Source: Isoetes taiwanensis
Lineage: Eukaryota; Streptophyta; Lycopodiopsida; Isoetales; Isoetaceae
Length of the DNA stretch: 64,000 nucleotides
Assembly (NCBI GenBank): GCA_021234155.1
Contig: JAJEKV010000010.1
Span: 12,608,359 to 12,672,358 of the forward strand
Reading direction: 5' to 3'
Part shown: positions 43,388 through 53,640 of the stretch, in pieces
How the letters are laid out: each line of letters starts with the position of its first letter
Numbering within the stretch: the first letter of the stretch is position 1
The notes under the pieces: generated by a model
Database searches by the model: none
Told to the model about the DNA's origin: nothing
What the model saw: only the letters and a program-made list of their open reading frames with translations
Translations under genes and position numbers: made by a program

Positions 43388-43564
43388 ATGATCTTGTTGG
43401 ACATACATAGAGGTGTTAAGCTGGATCCTTACTTGCAATCCAAAGCTAATGGTCGTGAGTGTCATTGCCCCGGTCTTACTCGTGTTGTGATCCATCTTCT
43501 TTGGCTTCCTGAGCGCCATACCTATGAGCTGAATGCGATCACGTTAGCAGGGGTTGATGAGTGA
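43388..43564 (+). CDS. small unrecognised open frame, 58 residues
   Basis: From ATG 43388: MILLDIHRGVKLDPYL, then CHCPGLTRVVIHLLWL. It has two closely spaced Cys and no known domain. It lies in the 1.9-kb segment that splits the DUF7869-like gene. Possibly an exon of an unknown gene, possibly chance. Confidence 0.15.
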   Translation: MILLDIHRGVKLDPYLQSKANGRECHCPGLTRVVIHLLWLPERHTYELNAITLAGVDE

Positions 43565-43651
43565 ATCATTGATTGTATGCCATCAATAATATGTGCATCT
43601 AAATTATATGTATGCCATCAATAATGTGTGCATCAGATGTAATGATGTGTA

Positions 43652-45271
43652 TTAAACACCTATTATAAAATATGTAGAAGATGAAGGCATCATCTCTTGT
43701 GTCTGCGCTAGCTTATGCTGCAGTGGTCGAGTGTCTTTTAGGACTTGCATCAATTTGCAATCTGTAGTTCTGCTTCCACACAGATCACCACACTTGTCTT
43801 CTTCCGGCAACTCAAGATAGTGTAGGATCCTAGAAAGTGATCCAACATGAAAGTTTGAGTCATCTTTCCAAAGATCAAGAGAGAAATGACCATAAGCCCG
43901 TCCACCATAACCATGTGTCAATGCTCCTGTCAAGCTGCTCTTCAATCGATCTCCTCTTCAAACAGACTTTGCGAGATGGTGACTTCTTGGTGTGAGTGTT
44001 TTGACCTGATCCATCTTATCATGTATTATGCAAAGGTGACTTTCTGGTGAACGATGTGATAATGCACGCCAATGCCAATATTGACTCCTACAGGAACGTT
44101 GTTCCAACATATGTGCCCGCCGTTGAATTGAAAGGTTGCGCCTCTCCCTTGTATCTTTTGTTCTTTCCAATTTCTGCTTGATGACTACACATATGTTACA
44201 CTTGGAGAATGCTGTATTTTTGGCTATGCTGATGTCTGAAAACTCTTGCTTCCAAATATTGTAAAAAGAGGGCAAGGTTACACTCTTTCCTGTCAATTCT
44301 TCCACCACGGCACCCACTTCCTTATGTATGCTCTTTTTATTAAGGATGGAAGGAAGTTTGTGAACATTCTCCCTTATATCATCCTTTCCTTGTTTGCTTC
44401 TATGTGGAATGCTCTCCGCATTCTCACTAATGAAGGTATCAAGCACACTTTCTGTAGCTAGTGTCACAGATCTAGGCTTCTTAGAGCCTGTATTACCATG
44501 CTCCGCCCGTTTTCCACCTAACTCGAACCTCTTCCTCCAACTATAAAACATAGACTGAGCAACTCCTAAAGCCACGCGCCATGCGAATTGACAGTGCTCC
44601 ACTCCAGAGACCACTACTTTTGCCTCCGATTACCCTGTATAAGTTACACTCAACACATCAAAAACAAGCGTAATCCTGGCACTGCTTGATTGAGAATAAA
44701 ATTCTTTTCTTAAGGCACATGCTTGCTCTCGGCTCACTTTTTTGACACATTTGTCCCTGCAGCATGTTGATTTTAGAGCACTCTTGACTGACTTGGAAGC
44801 ACACATCCTCTCCTCCTTGCTATCCCCCTTTGGTTCCCTCCTGACCCTCTTCACATATGTATATTTCCTTTTTCTCTTGAATTGCTTCTCAACATCAGCT
44901 TCCAAGCACTCAATTTCTAAGTCATCCTGTTCGAGAGCAGCTCAAGCTTGTAAATGTTGTGAAACTGTCCTACCATCACGAAGCAAAACATCTCGGGTCT
45001 CCCAGGATATTAGACTGTTAGCTCGAGGCCTCTCAGCACAAGCATGACATGACCTCATATTTTGGTTCCCCATTGGATCTATTATGTTACCCACCGAAAG
45101 CCCGACCTTTGATACACCCAAGAACTCATCGTCTATAGCATCCTGAGGATCACTAAAGACTATATTCGCCTCCGAATATTTAGATCCAATGCAGAAGTGA
45201 AGAATGTAGCATGGCAAACCAAGTAGATCTGTTCTGGAGTAGTAGATTGTCTCATCTTCAGGCTTAAACAA
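43652..45271 (-). pseudogene. N-terminal and central part of a DUF7869-type protein
   Basis: One frame runs from 45271 to 43958 (about 438 codons) broken by a TGA near 44942 and a TAA near 44630; it shifts frame at about 43950 and goes on to 43652. Visible modules: CHACAERPRANSL; a basic KRKRKYTYVKR stretch; CCRDKCVKKVS followed by LRKEFYSQ; a helix-turn-helix-like GVAQSMFYSWRKRFELGGKR; the EHGNTGSKKPR and HRSKQGKDD motifs; CNICVVIKQKLERTKD with HMLEQRSCRSQYWHWR; IIHDKMDQVKT; and GGRAYGHFSLDLWKDDSNFHV. This order of CC, HGN, CxxC and DxMDQxKT is that of proteins I associate with DUF7869, probably transposase- or RNase H-derived. The remaining C-terminus is at 40.85-41.74 kb. Broken, hence a pseudogene. 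Confidence 0.6.
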
Positions 45272-45291
45272 CCTGAGACCAAGACGGGCAC

Positions 45292-45594
45292 CTAGATTCT
45301 CATGACCTCCAATATCTCCTCTACTATCTCGTCTTCTTCATTTGTTGCTGTGTTGCTTGGTTCACCACAGTGAGCAGTGAAACTGATGTCCGGCGGGCTA
45401 CTGACAGATGGTGGACTACTAGATGAATCCTCTTCTGAAGAGGGCAAATTGAGGGATGTTGAAGACATATCTTCACTTGAGGGGCACTCAACATGTTTTA
45501 CATCCCTCTTAGGCCACTGAATGAATGTGCCTACTGCTTCACCAATGTTATCTGCCCCTCCGCAGGGGACTGAAAGCTCCGTTGATGGGATCAT
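45292..45594 (-). pseudogene. acidic/Ser-rich fragment with an En/Spm-type motif
   Basis: A 100-codon frame directly upstream of the DUF7869-like frame, one phase apart. IGEAVGTFIQWPKRDVKHV resembles the short 'VGxFxxWPxxLV' segment that recurs in plant En/Spm (CACTA)-type ORFs and related proteins. It is followed by a Ser/Glu-rich tail (SSEDMSSTSLNLPSSEEDSS). It may be the N-terminus of the same protein joined by a frameshift, or the end of a separate ORF. The motif match is short, so the call is tentative. Confidence 0.4.
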
Positions 45595-45788
45595 GGACTC
45601 CGTGACCTCACATTTAAAGGATCTATTTCCTTGCCATGAAGAGTGGTTCTATTCAAAATATGGCCCCGGGCAACAATTGTCCTTCCGACGAATAGGTTGT
45701 ACAGGGGAAAATTGAACCTGTTTCAATCAAGCAAGGTGACATTTTTTAGAACATATGAATTAGACGAAAAACAAGCAATAAACAAGCA

Positions 45789-46100
45789 AAAATGGCGCCA
45801 TTTAGTACAAAAAAAATAAAATTTTGGTGTAAATTTGGAGCCAAATGGCGCCTTTGGTCGAAATGATGAATGCTTGGATCAAATGGCGCCATGGCGCCAC
45901 TTTGTTCCAAATTCACATCATGTGTGAATTTGAAACAAAATGGCGCCATGGCGCCATTTGATGTGAATTTGGAACAACGTGGCGCCATGACGCCATTTGA
46001 TCCAAGCGTTCACCATTTCGACCAATGGCACCATGGCGCCATTTGGTTCCAAATTTAAATCAAATTAATTTTTTTTTGTACTAAATGGCTCAACTGTACA
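45789..46100. repeat. GGCGCC-rich long inverted repeat
   Basis: Left arm about 45789-45922 and right arm about 45959-46095 are near reverse complements over more than 120 bp: both arms share, in mirrored order, GCCATTTAGTACAAAA, TTTGGTCGAAATG, GCTTGGATCAAATGGCG and TTGTTCCAAATTCACAT. Nested inside is a tighter hairpin with 38-bp arms (45880-45917 and 45923-45960, two mismatches, loop TCATG). The GGCGCC hexamer and the double word GGCGCCATGGCGCC are repeated throughout. No coding function. Confidence 0.85.
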
Positions 46101-46260
46101 CTTTGATGTACGTTGAAAAGAAATGGCGCCATGGTGCCATTTAGACCAATACACCACTAGGGGTGAATTTGGAACAAAATGGCGCCCTGGCGCCATTTGA
46201 TCCAAGTTTTCAACATTTCAAATTAATGGCGCCATGGCGCGATTTGGCTCAGCTCCATCA
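46101..46260. repeat. further copies of the GGCGCC motif block
   Basis: 46163-46250 is a direct, diverged copy of 45964-46050 (GTGAATTTGGAACAA, GCGCCATTTGATCCAAG, CACCATTTC/CAACATTTC, GCCATGGCGC). It holds four more GGCGCC sites plus variants. Confidence 0.8.
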
Positions 46261-47439
46261 CAAAATCTAGACGAGGTGCCTATGTTATGCATTCTTGCTC
46301 CCATTGTTGTATATGTGTCAATAAGAGCAGGCATGCATAACACTGACACCCCATGCCAACTTTGCAATTGAAACCAAGGTTCTTAAGTATGTATTTCGGC
46401 ATAATGTGAAGACAGTATATACATGACAACAATAGAACATAATTCTTACCAGAAATAGTGGACTTACTTGATATTAGATACATCCATAGTGGTATGTTGT
46501 ACTGGAGCAGTAGATGGAACTAGAAAAACAAGCTGGAGGATGGCTGATATGAATTCACACTGCGCCTTGAAGAACTTGGAGTCGCTGAGAACTGAAATCG
46601 CCTATAGCTAGAGAATGGCTTACCTGGGATTTCTGTGAGCGCCAAGAAGAAAGCGCCTGACAGCACGCATGCGCCTTGCAAAGTTTCTGCCTAGGCGCCT
46701 GAGAAAAGACGCGCGCCTTATGCGAGCGACAGCTGAAACGAGCAGGCGGATTCGAAAGCGCCTGAACCGTGCACGAAAACATCTGTGTCGTACCATGGTC
46801 GCCTTAAGAGGGAGAACGGCGACAAAGACAAAGCTTTAAATGCAAAGTACAATTTTAAAATAAGCGGTCGATTCAAATTTGCACATGTGGCAGTCAAATT
46901 TCAAATTACGTGCGGGAATTTTGAATTTTATGTTAAAATTTGCACATGTGGCAAATTCAAGTTTCAAATTACGGGCGGGATTTTTTAAATTTTATGTTCA
47001 GATTTGGGCGGGCGGGCGGAAGGGCAGGAAATATAGGAATTTGAAAGTTCAAATTTGGGTGGGCATGGGCGACCGGACCACCACGGGCATGGGCGGGCAT
47101 GGGCACTTGGACTGCCACGGGCATGGGCGGGCATGGGCCTTAGTTGGCCACGGGCCCTAGTTGGCCGCCTGTGATACAGCAGACCGCCAGCGGCCAGAAT
47201 TTCAAATCCCGAAGTAGTTAGTTAGGTCATTGTTTCTGGAGGACCTCATTTGCTTTTGTCGCAAGTTATTCCAGCTCTCAGCGCCTCGAACCTAGCCGCC
47301 AGCGCCTAGTGCTCAGCGCCTCGTGCAACCCTTTTTTGGCCTCTTTTTTCACTGTTTTTTGGTGCCTAATCTCTAGAGTTCAGCGCCTCACCTCTTCGAG
47401 AAGGACACCAGTTTTCGGGCAAAAATCAAGGCGCTCGAA
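46261..47439 (+). promoter_or_regulatory. shared upstream region of the two divergent genes
   Basis: 46560-46780 and 47280-47400 are dense in GCGCC(T) words. 46860-46995 holds two copies of a 74-bp unit with AAATTTGCACATGTGGCA and TCAAATTACG. 47060-47165 repeats GGGCATGGGCGGGCATGGGC-type words. No TATA box or start site can be assigned. Confidence 0.35.
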
Positions 47440-47506
47440 ATGGAAATCGACAAATCTGAAGCTCCTCAGGCTGTGGAGACAGCAGCTAGCACCCTGCCAG
47501 GCACAG
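47440..47506 (+). CDS. exon 1 of the unrecognised plus-strand gene (ParB-like)
   Basis: ATG 47440 begins MEIDKSEAPQAVETAASTL and ends GT at a strong donor (GCACAG/GTATGT, 47507). Splicing to the acceptor TTGTTGTAG/CTACAT at 48538 keeps frame in phase 1 and gives ...LPGTATLRVEPQFQ. The exon is short and acidic. It lies just downstream of a GCGCC-rich leader. Real exon status rests on the good splice pair and matching phase. Confidence 0.55.
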
Positions 47507-47676
47507 GTATGTCATCTACTAGCATGGTTTCTTGTTTGTTTGTTCCAAATGGCACCACCGCGCCATTTGGATGCCTGTTAGCTTACTTTAGGTAGTCTTG
47601 TTGTTGGCAAATGGCATGGCGCCATTTGCATATGAATTTCTTATTATTGTGTTTTTGTTCACCATGACTTTTTGTT

Positions 47677-48156
47677 CAAACCAGACGAGTAGGCAAATGG
47701 CGCCATGGCACCATTTGCATCTGAGTCCAGTGCATAAACACTAATGGAAGCATTTGCATATGCATTAGCAATAAGAAGCAATCTACCAAGCAAATGGCGC
47801 CATTTGCTTGGTAGATTGCTTCTTATTGTGTTGCGTTCTCTATTCCTGTCAATAGAGCTAATGCATATGCGAATGCTTCCATGAGTGTTTCTCGACTCGT
47901 GGGTCGAGAAGGCTCAAGCTCTAGTGCATTCTCCTATTACGGGTCGCAGGTGCCTCGATCCAGTCAGAGCCACTCTCCTTCGAATCATCTTCCTCGAATA
48001 TTGCGAAGGGGAGGGGCTCGAACTGGGTGGAGGCCTCTGCAACCAAACACAGGGAAATGCATTCGAACTGCATCCCTAAGGAGCACTGGTTGCAGTGTTT
48101 ATGCATTGGACTCAGATGCAATTGGCGCCATGGCGCCATTTGCGCCGTCTGGTTTG
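47677..48156. repeat. nested inverted repeats around a perfect 60-bp palindrome
   Basis: Outer arms 47677-47741 and 48095-48156 (CAAACCAGACG..., TGAGTCCA.TGCATAAACAC) are inverted copies. Inner arms 47738-47768 and 47858-47888 (GGAAGCATTTGCATATGCAT and its inverse) flank the perfect palindrome 47769-47828, whose half-site runs CAATAAGAAGCAATCTACCA and on to AAATGGC; the centre is GGC/GCC. The right inner arm is spaced by an extra 29 nt. Confidence 0.9.
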
Positions 48157-48428
48157 CCTGCTTGTTCACCATGGGTTTTTGTTCAAACCAGACGAGAAGT
48201 AGGCAAATGGCGCCATTTGCATCTGAGGCGCCATCGCGCCATTTGCTTGGTAGATTGCTTCTTATTGTGTTGCGTTCTCTAGTGCATTCTCCTATTAGGG
48301 GTCGCAGGTGCCTCCACCCAGTCAGAGCCACTCTCCTTCGAACCATCTTCCTCGAATATTGCGAAGGGGAGGGGCTCGGACTGGGTGGAGGCCTCTGCGA
48401 CTAAACACAGGGAAATGCATTCAAACCG
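47921..48428. repeat. 150-bp direct duplication within intron 1
   Basis: 47921-48070 and 48279-48428 both start CTAGTGCATTCTCCTATTA and share GAAGGGGAGGGGCTCG and GGAGGCCTCTGC; a handful of substitutions. The period is 358 bp. Confidence 0.85.
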
Positions 48429-48537
48429 CTTCCATGTGTTTATGCATTGGACTCAGATGAAAATGGCGTCATTTGCCTACTCGTTCGGTTTGCCTGCTTG
48501 TTCATTTGCTGCCATTACTGATGCCTCTTTGTTGTAG

Positions 48538-50210
48538 CTACATTACGTGTGGAACCACAATTTCAATCAGACCAGACAATCATGCTGACAGACAGGAGCT
48601 GGCGCATGGAAGTAATGTGGATGAGCACGTCTGCTCCTACAGGCTCGAAAGGAGATTGCAGAAGAGAGCTTTGTCTGCTTATAAAGGAGATGTACGGAGA
48701 ATCAGAAGGAATTTACCAGCCGAGTATCTTGGTCAACATGAAGAGGGTTACCAAGAGCGGTCACGATGATTGGCTCCGGGTGGTCCTTGAGGACACTATT
48801 CAGCAGAGAATAATTGTCTACTATGTGGACTGGAGTTTTATGATCCCACTATGATGTCTGCTAGTATTGCAGATGTACCTGGTTCGGCGAAGAAGCAAGG
48901 CTGGGCGCTGCCATCTTACAGCAACTTTGAAGAAGCTGACATCAAAGGTCCACAAAAAATCTTGAGGGGCTATAATATTCTTCGCAATCGTATGAACGAG
49001 TCGAAAAAACTCGCCTTCATTCGTTGTGAAGGCATTAGCACCCCAGAAACTACCCGGCAATATGGACACGGCCTGGCTTCGGACAGTTGGCAGGAAGAAG
49101 ACAAGAAAAACTAAGGAGGCAACTACAGCCGGAAAAGACTCCTCATCTGCGACTGAGGACGTTGGCCAGGAAACTTAGGAAGAAAAGGCGGCGGGCAAGG
49201 GTAAAGCTAATAGAAAGGATCATAAAGATCCTGAGAAGGAAAAGAAGGAAAAGAAAGACAAGGAAAGGGACAGGAAAGGGCAGAAGGAAGGTAAGGCAGG
49301 ACAGGAAAAGGAGGGAAGGGAAGGGGAGACAGAGGAAATGGAAGGGAAAAAGAAGAAGAAGAAGAAGCACAGGCTAGAGATCTCTGAGAAGGATAGGACA
49401 CCTAAAAAGCAAAGAAGACAGACTCAGACTTCTAGTCTTGCTGGAAGTCCAAGACGGACAGAGAGGAGCGATGCGCAGGCCAGAAGTAGTAGTGACATTT
49501 CTGCAAGCCCATCACATATCCAGAATTCTACAGGCACACCGGCCAAAAGGGTCACCAATGAGAAGCCCAAGGAGCGCAAGCTTACGTTAAGAATAACTCA
49601 GCACTTGCTCGAGGTGCCTGCAAATCTTAAGGTGGAAAGGTCAGAAGAGGAAAAGACGGCAGAGACAACGTTACAGAAGATCTTTGACCATCGCCGTCTT
49701 TTTCCTCTGGGCATCACATTCATAAAACGGATAAATGTGTTCAGCCTATATCACGGGCCTCCAAATCTGATATCTAGGCCAAGAAATATGGAGCACGTGA
49801 AAACGTTAGTGGAATCATTTCAAAGAGACCCACATCCAGTGTTTACTCCCGCGGACGTGATTCCATTTAATCCCCTCACAAAGAAACTGCACCCTTGGAA
49901 AACTGAGGATGACCTCATGGGGATGCACTATTACATAGTGAATGGCAATCATTCTGTTATGGCCGCTCAGCTTGCATGTAAAAGACTCGGCACAGCAAAG
50001 TCCCAAGAACAAATGGCAAAGATTTATGAGTATCGGAATTGCTGAGTCTTGTCTGGCACGGTCAGCTCAGTTGTGAAGTCAATGATATCGCTGCCAAGAC
50101 TATTTTCAAGGAGCCCTTCATTGATAACATAATCCACCTGCGGCACCAATATGCTCTCTGCGGGAAGCCTAATCTATCGGGATGCAGGCAATCACGCTCA
50201 GAACCATACA
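48538..50210 (+). pseudogene. unrecognised gene body with a ParB/sulfiredoxin-like domain
   Basis: Coding signal runs through several frames. 48538-48846: LTDRSWRMEVMWMS, LLIKEMYGESEGIYQPSILV, HDDWLRVVLEDTIQ, YYVDWSF. A one-base loss in a T run moves it to DPTMMSASIADVPGS, GWALPSYSNFEEADIKGP, ILRNRMNESKKLAFIRCEG. A further shift enters a long Lys/Glu-rich nuclear-type stretch (49096-49400, TAG near 49178 between ET and EEK), then 49400-50040: LTLRITQHLLEVPANLK, FIKRINVFSLYHGPPNLISR, HVKTLVESFQRDP and YYIVNGNHSVMAAQLACKRL. The last is the GNHR-type signature of the ParB/Srx fold (DNA-binding or nuclease-like). After another shift: LVWHGQLSCEVNDIAAKTIF. Product likely nuclear; function unknown. 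Frame breaks suggest a pseudogene, or homopolymer errors in assembly. Confidence 0.5.
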
Positions 50211-50545
50211 AGGTACATAGTGTTTTAATTGTTGGCAAGATTAGCAAATGGCGCCACGACGCCATTTCTTCACCAAATGGCGCCACGACACCATTTGATA
50301 ATCATTTGCATTCAAGACTAACTTCTTGTTGTTTCCAACATTATCTGGCTTTGGCTGAAGTTACCATGCGTGGTAAGCATCCGAAAGATTTCAAGCAGTG
50401 GGTCTTCATGCCAGAGGATATTTTTCAGCTATTCATGTCCTTATGGAACTTGTGGAAATCTTGCAAGCTAAAAGATAACAAGGTTAAACTATTACCTGTA
50501 ACTGGGCAAAAGAGTCTGACTACTTCAGTCAGACCTACCTGAGGT
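50211..50545 (+). pseudogene. 3' end of the ParB-like gene, possibly after an intron
   Basis: A donor-like ACAAG/GTACAT at 50213 is followed by two more GGCGCC blocks (50249, 50279), suggesting another repeat-bearing intron. Coding resumes around 50340: LALAEVTMRGKHPKDFKQWV, FMPEDIFQLFMSLWNLWKSC, and ends at 50542. The acceptor is not certain. Confidence 0.4.
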
Positions 50546-51958
50546 GCATGAGGGGTCTCGACTATGAAGATTGTCGGGTTTTGGATTCTTCTGGGAACTA
50601 TAGGCAATGGGATCATCAATGAATTTTGAACTCTAATTTCTCTGAACTGAATCAAAGAAGTCAGGGGCAGTGGTGATAGGAAATTCCAAAGGCCACAAAA
50701 ACACCAGTGGTTTTGCATAGAACAAGCTCTAGCAAGGAAGTTAAGAACTTTAAAGTGCAATGAACCAGTGTCAAAAGGAGCACCCTATGGTTTTAGGAGT
50801 TTGCGACTATAAGATAAAGGGATATTTGTGTGTGTGTGTGCATGTTAGATTGACTGAGCATTATAAAAATTTGATTTGAGATAAAGAAATTGTCTTTTCC
50901 TTCAAATGTTTGCTATAGGTCAAAAGGATGTTATTGTGTCTGCAACAGACCCTAATTACGTTGTTTTGAAAATGCCTTTCAAGGATTGATAGCAGTAGGA
51001 TTACCAGCCCAGGAGAGGAGCTCTCAAGGATTGTTGGTAGGATTACCAGCCTTCAAGAGGGGATATGTTATAAGCTCTCAAGTATAGATGGTATGCTAGC
51101 CTTGAGGAGGAACCTTGCGAGGATAGATGATAAGATTATCAGCCGTGGGAGATGGGAAATTCTTTCAAAGTAGACAGTCAGTTGACTGGCTTTGGAAAAG
51201 GTTGTTACTTTTAAATACAGATAATCGAATTCGATTAGTATAGGCAATCGAGCACGATCGATCTGTAAAGAGTTACTCCCGCAAAGCAGATGATCGAGTT
51301 TGATCAATCTTGAGATGGAAAGGAGAGAACTTGGTAAAGCTATTTTCACCCGTCCTGAGTTTAGCAAAGAAATTGTTGAGAGAGAGACAAATCTAGATGC
51401 AGCTATGATGCTCATGCAGGCAATGCAATAAGACAACACATAAAACAATGTAATAAGACAACATATAAGACTTGATATCATGTCCTTTTTGTGTCTCCCA
51501 CTACTCTTTATATAACATGTGCTTAATATATGCAAGAAAATTATCATGGCTGCCAAGGCCGCCACAAACACATTCTCTTTCTCTCGTGTTAGAAATCAAG
51601 GGTTATCAAAATTAATAAAAATCATTAGAAACTAGTCATGGAGATGGAAAGGGTCACAGAAATTGCAACATGCAGATCCCGTTTTAAGCCCTGCTTCTCT
51701 TGCACAACATCCACAGGGCGCGTCCTATTTCAATCTCAACCTAATCAATGATTGAATCGATTTGTAGCATGCGTAGTTCTTGTAGATTGAATTGTTGTGA
51801 GATGGAAATTCTTTTGACATACATTTCTAACTGCGTATTTTTCAAAGCATGTAATCTTACATGGAACCTATTTTTGCTGCTTATTTACTTTCCATTGATA
51901 TGTCTTTGAAAGTTACAATCTACTAAGCAATACATATATATTTTACAGTATACTCAAT
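50546..51958. other. unassigned region upstream of the chromovirus
   Basis: Contains a (GT)n run near 50828-50841 and loosely repeated words (AGGATTACCAGCC, GATCGA) at 50995-51310. A 167-codon minus-strand frame (51068-51571) is Ile/Leu/Ser-rich with no recognised domain. Confidence 0.35.
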
Positions 51959-52459
51959 TGTGACGACCATACGGATATTCGTATCATACGATCATTATAC
52001 TCGTATGTACAAAAGATGGTCGTCACACAGATGCAAAAGGGTAGTTGCACAAGACGAGATTTGAACTCGCAACCTTCCAGTTGCGAGTCACACACCATTT
52101 CCAAGTGCACTACCAATATTTGTTGAAAATATTTCTTCACGTCTTCCTCATATGTGGGACTATCTCCAAGAGTTCTAGAATATTCTAGAACCCAAATGCA
52201 TGCGCAACACTTGGCGTGATCTCATCCATTGGAGTGGCGCTATCTTGACCGCCGGCTTAGATATATAAGCAGGCACCTCCTTCTTGTCAAACCATTCCAG
52301 TTCAACGCCAGTCTTGAGCCTTCTAGGCATCTGTCTCGTGTTCCTGCTTGCCTTCGGGCCATTATATTCTTGATTTCTGTTCATATATCAGATTCTTTGC
52401 CGATCTTGGCGTATTTCTTCCGTATTTCTTGCATATTTTCCACGTATTTTCCTTGTTTT
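51959..52459 (+). repeat. 5' LTR of the chromovirus
   Basis: Starts TGTGACGACCATACGGATAT. Shared blocks with the 3' LTR: ATGGTCG.CACACAGATGCAA, TTCCTCATATGT, AAATGCATGCGC, TTGGAGTGGCGCT, AGATATATAAG, and the end GTATTTTCCTTGTTTT. GATATATAAGCAGG is a probable TATA box. 52050-52120 holds an antisense tRNA-like segment. Confidence 0.85.
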
Positions 52460-52639
52460 GGTAGGTTCATGGCCGGTTTGAACGGAATCACTTCTAGGTT
52501 CTTGCACCTTTCGATCCTAAGGATTTCTTTATCCATATTGGGCAATTCTGTCTCTATGGAGGTTTCATCCTTACTACATGGGTCCAACAACTTGTTCAAG
52601 TATGCCCGGATTTGCATTTGGACAATAAAGAGCTCGAGG

Positions 52640-53640
52640 AGCGGCTAGCTTCTCATGAGTCGACCTCTAGCTCGGGAGGTCGCCGGAACCTAAGATCAGC
52701 CTTCGAGAATAATTTGATGGCACAGATTCAAACTCAGGGTTTTTGAACTAGATTCGTCTTGTTATTGACTCCACCCTCCACGGGTATCCTCTGGATCGAG
52801 AACGAGTCGACCCTAGTTGGCTCTCTTCTTTTCTGGATCAGCCTTGAGTTGGTTTGCCCCCTTCTTTGGAGAAAAGGGGCTCTCGAGTTCTAAAATTTTG
52901 CTTTATTCATTCACGAGCTTTCGAGGCATGCTTTGGGGCACCATCGTCCGGTAACTGTGATCCACAAAGCTTTGCAATCTAAGGCAAAGGCTCTCGTCGG
53001 CGCCAAATATATGCATCGAATTCGTCAAATTGCGGTGAATCTGCAGGATGATGTTGCGCTTCGAGGCCCTGTTTCGAAGGGGTTAGGTGAGGATGTCAAG
53101 GATATCTTATTTATCTATGGAAGACCCTCGGACTTTGGAAAGCCATCATTCTTGATTCGATGTGATAATCGGCTCTTGAAACGAGCGGGGGAGGCGTGAT
53201 TAAGTCTTCCCATTCAAAAGCGCTTTGTGCTTCATGTTCCTCAATTTCATTTTTAGAATCCAACGAGTCAGGACAGCCTATGGGATTGATCGGGCGATTC
53301 GAGGACCTTTATCTTCCAAAACAACGTGTCGGAGAAGGCTAATCTTTGCCTCTTGTGGGGAAACTAATCATATTGCTCTTGGATTATTGAGCGCCGTCAA
53401 ATCAGTCAGAAAACATTCGGGAGCCCGTCCGAGTAGTAGGAGTCTCCGACGGTTGCACGACATTCCTTCAACTCCTCCCCATGTGACGAAGGTTTTATTC
53501 GCCCGGACAAAGGTCGATAAAATTTTTATCTATTTCATTGGGTCGGAGAATGGGAGGATAGAGAGGATGGCGCAACTTGATTTGTGCGTGCGAATGCTGC
53601 TTCATGGATGAAGTATGTTGGCTACTAAGCCGCGCCATTC
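52640..53640 (+). pseudogene. degenerate gag of the chromovirus
   Basis: Short open stretches in several frames (52933-53199, 53225-53611). One reads FASCGETNHIALG, resembling a decayed CCHC knuckle (C-x2-C-GE-x-HIA). Stops and frame changes are frequent. Assignment rests mainly on position between LTR and pol. Confidence 0.4.

Larger units (their letters stand above)
47507..48537 (+). other. intron 1 of the plus-strand gene, 1,031 nt, repeat-packed
   Basis: The intron contains inverted and direct copies of GGCGCC-bearing blocks, including the perfect 60-bp palindrome at 47769-47828 and a 150-bp direct duplication (47921-48070 and 48279-48428). Boundaries: GTATGT...TTGTTGTAG. Confidence 0.5.

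Noticed and set aside
49143-49401. Minus-strand Leu/Phe/Ser-rich frames looking like membrane proteins
   Set aside because: Antisense of the Lys/Glu-rich coding stretch of the plus-strand ParB-like gene.
51068-51571. 167-codon minus-strand frame as a membrane protein gene
   Set aside because: Composition is Ile/Leu/Ser-rich from AT-rich DNA, with no recognised domain or splice context; its plus-strand complement contains loose repeated words, so chance is likelier.
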